A DNA stretch of 9,645 nt from assembly GCA_013695255.1 (NCBI GenBank), contig JACDAV010000143.1, forward strand, positions 1-9,645. The letters are read 5' to 3'. Below are positions 5,327 to 9,645 of this stretch, piece after piece. Each line of letters starts with the position of its first letter. Within the stretch, counting starts at the first letter, position 1. This stretch comes from Chloroflexota bacterium (GTDB lineage: Bacteria; Chloroflexota; Limnocylindria; Limnocylindrales; CSP1-4). Position numbers and translations under genes: made by a program. The notes under the pieces were generated by a model. It had not been told where the DNA came from, made no database searches, and saw only the letters and a list, made by a program, of their open reading frames with translations.

Positions 5327-7801
5327 CTACCGCGCCTCGACGGGCGTCTTGGCCTCGGCGGCACCGATGGACAGGCCGGCCTCGGCGTCCTTGTCCACGA
5401 CGATCGTGGTGCCGGGCTCGTACTGGCCGAGAAGCAGGTGCTCGGCGAGGACGTCCTCGATCATGTTCTGGATCACCCGGCGCAGCGGTCGGGCCCCGTA
5501 CGCCGGGTCGTAGCCCAGCTTGATGACGTGATCCTTCGCCTCCTGGGTCACCTCGAGGGCCATCTGCTGGGCCTTGAGCTGATCCCGGACCCGGGCCAGC
5601 ATCAGGTCGACGATCAGGCGGATCTCGTCGACCGTCAGCGAACGGAACACGACCGTGGCATCGATCCGGTTGAGGAACTCGGGGCGGAAGTTCTGCTTGA
5701 GCTCCGCCGCGACCTTCTCCTTGATGATCTCGTAGGACGTCTCCGCGCGGGCCGCGTCCGTGTCACCCATGGCCCGGAAGCCGAGCGTCGCGTTCGTCTG
5801 GAGCGACTTCGCGCCGAGGTTCGAGGTCATGATGATGATGCAGTTCCGGAAGTCCACGCGCCGTCCCTTGGCGTCCGTGAGGTGCCCGTCCTCCAGGATC
5901 TGGAGCAGGATGTTGAACACCTCCGGATGGGCCTTCTCGACCTCGTCGAGGAGGATGACGGCGTAGTTCTTGCGGCGGACGGCCTCGGTGAGCTGCCCGC
6001 CCTCGTCGAACCCCACGTAGCCCGGAGGCGCCCCGACGAGGCGGGACACGTTGTGGCGCTCCATGAACTCGCTCATGTCGATCTTGATGAGCGCGTCCTC
6101 GCTGCCGAACATGAACTCAGCGAGGGCCTTGGCGAGCTCCGTCTTCCCGACGCCCGTGGGCCCGAGGAAGATGAACGAGCCGATCGGACGCTTCGGGTCC
6201 TTGAGGCCGGCCCGGGCCCGGCGGACCGCCTTCGAGATGATCTCGATCGCCTCTTGCTGCCCGATGACCCGCTCGTGGAGCGCGTCCTCCATGTGCAGCA
6301 GGCGCTGGGACTCCTGCTCCGAGATCCTGGTCACGGGGATGCCCGTCCACATCGCCACGATTTGGGCGATCTCCTCCTCGTCGACCGTCGGTTGATCGCC
6401 GGAGATCTGGGACTGCCACTCGCCGCGGAGCTGCTCGACGTGCTCACGAGCCGTCGCCTCCGACTCGCGCAGGGTGGCGGCCGACTCGTACTCCTGCCCG
6501 TTGATCGCGGCGTCCTTCTCCTTGGTGATGCGATCGAGATCCTTCTGGGCCTCGCGCAGGGCCGGCGGTGCGGAGGCGTGCCGCAGCCGGACGCGCGACG
6601 CGGCCTCGTCGATCAGGTCGATCGCCTTGTCCGGAAGATGCCGGTCCGTGATGTAGCGGATGGAGAGGTCCGCCGCCGCCTTGACGGCGTCGTCCGTGAT
6701 GGTGACCTTGTGGTGCTGCTCGTAGCGCTCGCGGATCCCGAGCAGGATCTCGACGGTCTGCTCGACCGTCGGCTCCTCGACCATCACCGGCTGGAACCGG
6801 CGCTCGAGGGCCGCGTCGCGCTCGATGTACTTGCGGTACTCGTCGAGGGTGGTGGCGCCGATGCACTGGAGCTCGCCGCGGGAGAGTGGCGGCTTGAGGA
6901 TGTTGGCCGCGTCGATCGCACCCTCGGCCGCGCCCGCGCCCACGAGGGTGTGGAGCTCGTCGATGAAGAGGACGGCGTCGTTCGTGTTGCGAAGCTCCTC
7001 GATGATCTTCTTAAGGCGCTCCTCGAACTCGCCGCGGTACTTCGTGCCGGCCACGAGCGAGCCGATGTCGAGGGTCAGCACGCGCTTGTTGAGGAGGATG
7101 TCCGGCACGTCGCCGCTGACGATCCGGTGCGCGAGACCCTCGGCGATCGCGGTCTTGCCGACGCCCGGCTCGCCGATCAGGGCCGGGTTGTTCTTGGTCT
7201 TCCGGCCGAGGATCTGGATGACCCGCTCGATCTCCTTCTCGCGACCGATCACCGGGTCCAGCTTGCCCGCCCGGGCGGCCTCGGTGAGGTTGATGCCCAG
7301 CTGGTCGACGGTCGGCGTCTTGCTCGCCCGCTTGGTCTCCTGGGCGGGGCCCGCCGAGGAGCTCTGTGACAGGACGCGGATGACCTCGTGGCGCACCTTG
7401 TCGAGGTTGACGCCCAGGCTCTCGAGCACGCCGGCGGCGATCCCCTCGCCCTCCCGGACCAGCCCCAGCAGCAGGTGCTCCGTGCCGATGTAGTTGTGGC
7501 CCAGCCGACGGGCCTCGTCGATGGCCAGCTCGATGACCCGCTTGGCCCGCGGCGTCAGCCCGACCTCGCCGACCACCGGGCGGTCGCCCCGGCCGATGAT
7601 GAACTCGACGGCCGTCCTGACCTTGGCCAGCTCGACGTTCATGTTCTCGAGGACGCGGGCGGCCACGCCCTCGCCCTCGCGGACGAGCCCCAGCAGCAGG
7701 TGCTCGGTCCCGATGTAGTTGTGGTTGAACCGCTGGGCTTCGTCCTGCGCGAGCGTCAGGACCTTCCGTGCGCGATCCGTGAACTTGTCGAATCGATCCA
7801 C
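5327..7801 (-). CDS. clpC: ATP-dependent Clp protease ATP-binding subunit ClpC
   Basis: Hexameric AAA+ unfoldase that feeds substrates into ClpP; cytoplasmic protein quality control and stress response. From the GTG at 7801 it is 824 residues, typical for ClpC. Two Clp_N repeats fill about 1-145 (HNYIGTEHLLLGLVREGEG at 27-45 and again at 102-120). AAA-1 carries Walker A GEPGVGKT at 210-217 and Walker B LFIDE at 278-282. A coiled middle region with a UVR-like segment lies at about 415-460, which separates ClpC from the longer-middle-domain ClpB. AAA-2 carries Walker A GPTGVGKT at 547-554 and Walker B ILLDE at 616-620. LGF at 673-675 fits the ClpP-docking loop. The C-terminal D2-small region includes YDPAYGARPLRR at 764-775. 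An ATG 51 bases upstream (7852) is in frame, but family members start like residue 1 here, and a candidate -10 box covers that ATG. No ctsR, mcsA or mcsB lies upstream as in Firmicutes; clpP is not in the window. Confidence 0.97.
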   Translation of the reverse strand: MDRFDKFTDRARKVLTLAQDEAQRFNHNYIGTEHLLLGLVREGEGVAARVLENMNVELAKVRTAVEFIIGRGDRPVVGEVGLTPRAKRVIELAIDEARRLGHNYIGTEHLLLGLVREGEGIAAGVLESLGVNLDKVRHEVIRVLSQSSSAGPAQETKRASKTPTVDQLGINLTEAARAGKLDPVIGREKEIERVIQILGRKTKNNPALIGEPGVGKTAIAEGLAHRIVSGDVPDILLNKRVLTLDIGSLVAGTKYRGEFEERLKKIIEELRNTNDAVLFIDELHTLVGAGAAEGAIDAANILKPPLSRGELQCIGATTLDEYRKYIERDAALERRFQPVMVEEPTVEQTVEILLGIRERYEQHHKVTITDDAVKAAADLSIRYITDRHLPDKAIDLIDEAASRVRLRHASAPPALREAQKDLDRITKEKDAAINGQEYESAATLRESEATAREHVEQLRGEWQSQISGDQPTVDEEEIAQIVAMWTGIPVTRISEQESQRLLHMEDALHERVIGQQEAIEIISKAVRRARAGLKDPKRPIGSFIFLGPTGVGKTELAKALAEFMFGSEDALIKIDMSEFMERHNVSRLVGAPPGYVGFDEGGQLTEAVRRKNYAVILLDEVEKAHPEVFNILLQILEDGHLTDAKGRRVDFRNCIIIMTSNLGAKSLQTNATLGFRAMGDTDAARAETSYEIIKEKVAAELKQNFRPEFLNRIDATVVFRSLTVDEIRLIVDLMLARVRDQLKAQQMALEVTQEAKDHVIKLGYDPAYGARPLRRVIQNMIEDVLAEHLLLGQYEPGTTIVVDKDAEAGLSIGAAEAKTPVEAR
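7442..7723 (-). repeat. Near-identical 57-bp direct repeats encoding the two Clp_N motifs of ClpC
   Basis: Positions 7667-7723 and 7442-7498, 225 bp (75 codons) apart, encode the same 19-residue peptide starting HNYIGTEH. By hand alignment the DNA differs at 5 of 57 bases, and every difference is synonymous. This reflects the internal duplication of the Clp N-domain, known throughout the family, with unusually little divergence here. Confidence 0.85.
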
Positions 7802-7810
7802 GACCGAACG

Positions 7811-7821
7811 CCTGTTCCTTT
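7811..7821 (-). promoter_or_regulatory. Possible ribosome binding site of clpC
   Basis: The coding strand reads AAAGGAACAGG before the GTG at 7801; the last AGG leaves a nine-base spacer and AAAGGA leaves fourteen. It is a modest Shine-Dalgarno, but the alternative ATG at 7852 has only a GGAG about 18 bases upstream. This weighs towards the GTG start. Confidence 0.4.
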
Positions 7822-7850
7822 CCCGAGGTCGAACGAGCGACCTTTGGGCC

Positions 7851-7878
7851 ATGCTAGCACGGCCACTCTGCTCCGCAA
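7851..7878 (-). promoter_or_regulatory. Weak candidate promoter for clpC
   Basis: On the minus strand TTGCGG (7878-7873) and TAGCAT (7856-7851) are separated by 16 bases, a poor -35 (3 of 6) and fair -10 (4 of 6) by the sigma-70 consensus. Transcription would then start near 7844, giving an untranslated leader of about 40 bases before the GTG at 7801. The -10 would overlap the upstream ATG at 7852, excluding that ATG as a start for this transcript. In GC-rich DNA such matches are weak evidence. Confidence 0.3.
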
Positions 7879-7895
7879 CCGACCGGACGGCCGTT

Positions 7896-7916
7896 CACCG
7901 CCACCGGGTGGCGGTG
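7896..7916. other. Perfect inverted repeat (9-bp arms, 3-base loop) upstream of clpC
   Basis: CACCGCCAC (7896-7904) and GTGGCGGTG (7908-7916) are exact reverse complements around CGG. It lies 95 bp upstream of the clpC GTG and just upstream of the candidate -35. No T-run follows on either strand, so it is not a classical intrinsic terminator. It may be an operator or an mRNA hairpin. It matches neither the CIRCE element (TTAGCACTC-N9-GAGTGCTAA) nor the HAIR element (CTTGAGT-N7-ACTCAAG). Confidence 0.55.
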
Positions 7917-7983
7917 CCCTGGGACTGTCCGGTCAGACCGTGTCCCCCACTCATAGGATCGCTGGCGGACATGACGCTGGATG

Positions 7984-7999
7984 CGGCACCGCGGTGCCG
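7984..7999. other. 16-bp perfect palindrome in the rpsA-clpC gap
   Basis: CGGCACCGCGGTGCCG reads the same on both strands with no spacer, which is typical of a dimeric regulator site and poor as an RNA hairpin unless central bases form the loop. It lies 105 bp past the rpsA stop and about 183 bp before the clpC GTG. No regulator gene is adjacent, so the binding protein, if any, is unknown. Confidence 0.5.
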
Positions 8000-8026
8000 A
8001 TACGGCTAAGGATTCGCAACGCCTTC

Positions 8027-8052
8027 GGAGGGCGGCCTCCCCGGTCACGGGG
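8027..8052. other. Two abutting small hairpins downstream of rpsA
   Basis: GGAGG/CCTCC (8027-8031, 8036-8040; loop GCGG) and CCCCG/CGGGG (8039-8043, 8048-8052; loop GTCA) sit 52-77 bases after the rpsA stop and overlap by two bases, so they compete for pairing. They are GC-rich and could pause or end transcription or protect the rpsA 3' end. No T-run follows on the minus strand, so factor-independent termination is doubtful. Confidence 0.35.
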
Positions 8053-8103
8053 TCGATCAGGAGTCGGGGCCGTGCGGAGCCTCTGCCTGCCTCGCGTGGC
8101 TGC

Positions 8104-9645
8104 TCAGCCCGGGGGATCGCCCTCGTCAGCCTTGGCGGTATCGCGCGCCGATCCGTCCGGGGCGATCTCGCCAGCGGCGGCCCCCTCGGTCGTCGAGGGC
8201 GTCTCGGCCGGTGCGGCTGCCTCAGGCGGCGTCACGGCATCGTGGTCGGCACCTGTGTCCTCGCCGGCAGCCGACGGCTCGGCCGTGGGCGCCTCGAACG
8301 ACGCCGCAGGCACCTTCCGCGCCCGGGCGTTGGGCGCTTGGGCGTTCGCCGCCGCGTCGCCCGCCTCGTCCCCGTCGGCTGCCGCGGCGATCGATGGTGG
8401 CGCCTCCAGCACCTCGGGATCGGCCGTCAGCGGCTCGGCGCCCGGGGAGTCCGGACCGACCGGCTCGGATCCCGGCGCGGATCCGCCATCGGAGGGCGGC
8501 GTCGATCGCTCGGTGTCGTCGGGCGTCTCGGGCGACGGAGCCTCCGTGGCGGTGGTCTCGGCGGTCTGGGCCTCGTCAAGCTCGGTCTCGGTGGGTTCGG
8601 GCCCCGGCAAGGCCGCTTGTGCCTCGGCGGCATCCTCGGCAGCGGGGGCCTCGCCGGCCGCCGGCTCCCTCGCTTCGGGCGCAGCAGCCCCGGCCTCGGC
8701 GGACGGAGCCTCGGCCTCCGGTGCCCGTGCTTCGCCAGCCGCCGGCTCCTCGGGCTCGGCGGCAGCCGCCTCGAGGGTGGGGGATTCGGGGGTATCGGGG
8801 GTTTCCGTCCTGGGGGCCGGTCCCTCGTCCGCCTTCGGCTCGCCGGCCGTGGGCTCCGGTACCGGTGCTCCGCCAGTCGGCTCATCGCCGGCAGGGGCCC
8901 GGTCGGCGGCGATCCCGCCGTCCCCGACCTCGGCATCGTCCGTGCGCGCCTGCTGCTCGGACTCGGCGACCTGCTGACGGACCTGGGCGAACGCCGCAGC
9001 AAGGGTGTTGTCGATCCCGCCCTCGGGCTCCTGCACCGCGTCCGACGGCGTCCAGGCTCGTTCCTGCCGTGGGCGCCGCTCGCCGCGCGGCTGGCTGGGC
9101 TGGCTCGGCTGCCCGGGCTGGCCGGGCTCCGGCATGGTGCGAGCCGGCGGCTCCTCCGCCTGCTTGAGACTCAGGCCGAGGCGGTGCCGCTCCGAGTCGA
9201 GCGAGATGATCTTGAGCTTGAGGTTCTGGCCCTCGTGGACGACATCGCCCGGATGCGCGACGCGCTGGTGCGACAGCTCGCTGATGTGGATCAGGCCCTC
9301 GAGCCCGTCACGCACGCGGACGAACGCCCCGAAGTTGACGAGCTTCGTCACCGTGCCGTCGATGACGTCGCCGACGTTGAAGTCCGCCACGGTCGAGTGC
9401 CACGGATCCGGCTGCAGGCGACGGATCGACAGGCTGATCCGGCCGCGCTCGTGATTGATGTCGATGACCTCGGCCTCGACCTCTTCACCGACCTTGTAGC
9501 CGGCCTCGGGATTGTTGACCTTGTTCCACGACAGCTCGCTCTTGTGAACCAGGCCATCGATGCCGCCGAGGTCGATGAAGACGCCGAACGGCGCGATCGA
9601 GCGGACCGTCCCGGTGACCTTCTGGCCGACCTGGAGGCTGCTGAA
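8104..9645 (-). CDS. rpsA: 30S ribosomal protein S1 (C-terminal part) with a long Ala/Pro/Glu-rich tail
   Basis: RNA-binding protein of the small ribosomal subunit that helps mRNA docking. Only the last 513 residues are in the window; the reading frame runs open through the right edge, so the true start lies beyond it. An internal GTG at 9390 is not a start, because an S1 domain precedes it in frame. Domain A (about 4-75, with FGVFIDLGGIDGLVHKSELS at 20-39) resembles S1 domain 3 and is followed by the linker RLQPDPW, as in the domain 3-4 junction of E. coli S1. Domain B (about 89-163, FGAFVRVRDGLEGLIHISEL) resembles domain 4. After residue 165 comes a tail of about 348 residues: a GQPGQPSQPSQP stretch, a basic patch RGERRPRQER (187-196), a possible helix NTLAAAFAQVRQQVAESEQQ (214-233), then an acidic Ala/Pro/Glu/Thr region with no Cys or Tyr and very few Lys. 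The S1 identity is firm; the tail function is unknown. Confidence 0.9.
   Translation of the reverse strand, partial: FSSLQVGQKVTGTVRSIAPFGVFIDLGGIDGLVHKSELSWNKVNNPEAGYKVGEEVEAEVIDINHERGRISLSIRRLQPDPWHSTVADFNVGDVIDGTVTKLVNFGAFVRVRDGLEGLIHISELSHQRVAHPGDVVHEGQNLKLKIISLDSERHRLGLSLKQAEEPPARTMPEPGQPGQPSQPSQPRGERRPRQERAWTPSDAVQEPEGGIDNTLAAAFAQVRQQVAESEQQARTDDAEVGDGGIAADRAPAGDEPTGGAPVPEPTAGEPKADEGPAPRTETPDTPESPTLEAAAAEPEEPAAGEARAPEAEAPSAEAGAAAPEAREPAAGEAPAAEDAAEAQAALPGPEPTETELDEAQTAETTATEAPSPETPDDTERSTPPSDGGSAPGSEPVGPDSPGAEPLTADPEVLEAPPSIAAAADGDEAGDAAANAQAPNARARKVPAASFEAPTAEPSAAGEDTGADHDAVTPPEAAAPAETPSTTEGAAAGEIAPDGSARDTAKADEGDPPG
8647..8748 (-). repeat. Repeated EPAAGEA segment in the S1 tail
   Basis: EPAAGEA is encoded at 8748-8728 and again at 8667-8647, 27 codons apart, within a longer run of short Ala/Pro/Glu units. 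The codons differ at the third position in part, so this is not a fresh exact duplication. It indicates that the tail grew by small in-frame duplications. Confidence 0.6.
9091..9130 (-). repeat. Gln-Pro/Gly-Pro micro-repeat after the last S1 domain
   Basis: The plus strand carries repeated ctggctgggctgg-like units that encode EPGQPGQPSQPSQPRG on the minus strand, directly after the last S1 domain. It is a short flexible linker separating the folded domains from the basic patch and acidic tail. Confidence 0.65.

Larger units (their letters stand above)
7802..8103. other. Intergenic region between rpsA and clpC
   Basis: This is the only long non-coding stretch in the window (302 bp). It contains the two abutting hairpins after rpsA, the 16-bp palindrome, the 9-bp-arm inverted repeat, an imperfect GGGAC/GTCCC stem at 7921-7946 with an inner CGGT/ACCG stem, and the candidate clpC promoter and leader. 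I see no tRNA, small RNA signature, CIRCE or HAIR site, and no convincing ORF. The gap suggests that rpsA and clpC are separate transcription units, with the clpC operon starting here. Confidence 0.6.

Noticed and set aside
5090..7369. 759-residue plus-strand ORF opposite radA and clpC
   Set aside because: It is an antisense shadow caused by few stop codons in GC-rich DNA. The protein is rich in Arg, Asp, Leu and Val with no recognisable domain, while the minus strand encodes intact RadA and ClpC.
7802..7852. Upstream ATG start for clpC (17 extra residues)
   Set aside because: Family members begin near the GTG at 7801, the extra residues are Arg-rich and unlike ClpC, and a candidate -10 box overlaps the ATG. 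It remains possible.
7896..7916. Intrinsic terminator for rpsA
   Set aside because: The stem is good, but no T-run follows on the minus strand, and it lies nearly 190 bases beyond the stop.
7854..8048. 64-residue minus-strand ORF in the rpsA-clpC gap
   Set aside because: It begins inside a hairpin, lacks a ribosome binding site, has no recognisable motif and covers the palindromes. A leader peptide cannot be excluded, but nothing supports it.
7388..8977. 529-residue plus-strand ORF rich in Ser, Ala and Gly opposite clpC, the intergenic gap and rpsA
   Set aside because: Its low-complexity part is the reverse complement of the Ala/Pro/Glu tail of S1; the front part mirrors the Clp_N domain. 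No independent start signal or domain supports it.
9388..9390. GTG start giving a 428-residue S1-like protein
   Set aside because: The frame continues upstream through another full S1 domain and the conserved inter-domain linker to the window edge, so this is an internal Val codon.
1..9645. CRISPR array, insertion sequence, prophage, tRNA or toxin-antitoxin pair
   Set aside because: No regularly spaced repeats with unique spacers, no transposase or integrase motifs, no tRNA cloverleaf seen, and no small paired genes. All space is taken by housekeeping genes except one gap of about 300 bp.

Overview
The window is a housekeeping gene block from a bacterium with very G+C-rich DNA (about 70% or more by eye). 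All six recognisable genes lie on the minus strand, so transcription runs from the right edge to the left edge: rpsA (5' end outside the window) > clpC > radA > a YacL-type PIN/TRAM membrane protein > ispDF > cysS. The order clpC-radA-yacL-ispD/ispF-cysS is the well-known Firmicutes-type cluster. Here it is compacted: ispD and ispF are fused, and ctsR/mcsA/mcsB, disA, gltX and cysE are absent from their usual places. With the base composition and an S1 protein carrying a long Ala/Pro/Glu-rich tail, this suggests a high-GC Chloroflexota (for example a Limnocylindria-like lineage) or another deep, actinobacteria-like Gram-positive-type lineage. The taxonomic assignment is inference; no rRNA is present to settle it.

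Layout, in transcription order. 9645-8104: C-terminal 513 residues of ribosomal protein S1, with two S1 domains and a tail of about 350 residues of low complexity. 8103-7802: a gap of about 300 bp with no gene, containing a 16-bp perfect palindrome, a 9-bp-arm hairpin, smaller hairpins and a weak candidate clpC promoter. 7801-5327: ClpC, a two-ring AAA+ unfoldase with an LGF ClpP-docking loop. 5246-3783: RadA, a Zn-finger/RecA/Lon-like recombination helicase. 3719-2613: four-helix membrane PIN/TRAM protein. 2616-1408: bifunctional IspDF, whose TTG start overlaps the previous stop (TTGA). 1411-2: cysteinyl-tRNA synthetase, whose GTG start overlaps the ispDF stop (GTGA).

The last three genes are joined by 4-base overlaps and lack clear Shine-Dalgarno sequences at ispDF and cysS, so they are probably translationally coupled. 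Functionally the block combines translation (S1, CysRS), protein quality control (ClpC), DNA recombination/repair (RadA), a putative membrane-bound RNase and two steps of the MEP isoprenoid pathway. I see no mobile element, CRISPR array, tRNA/rRNA, toxin-antitoxin or defence system. Nothing here amounts to a convincing undescribed system. The points worth a second look are the S1 tail, the palindromes upstream of clpC, the changed IspF C-terminal motif and the stripped-down gene order.
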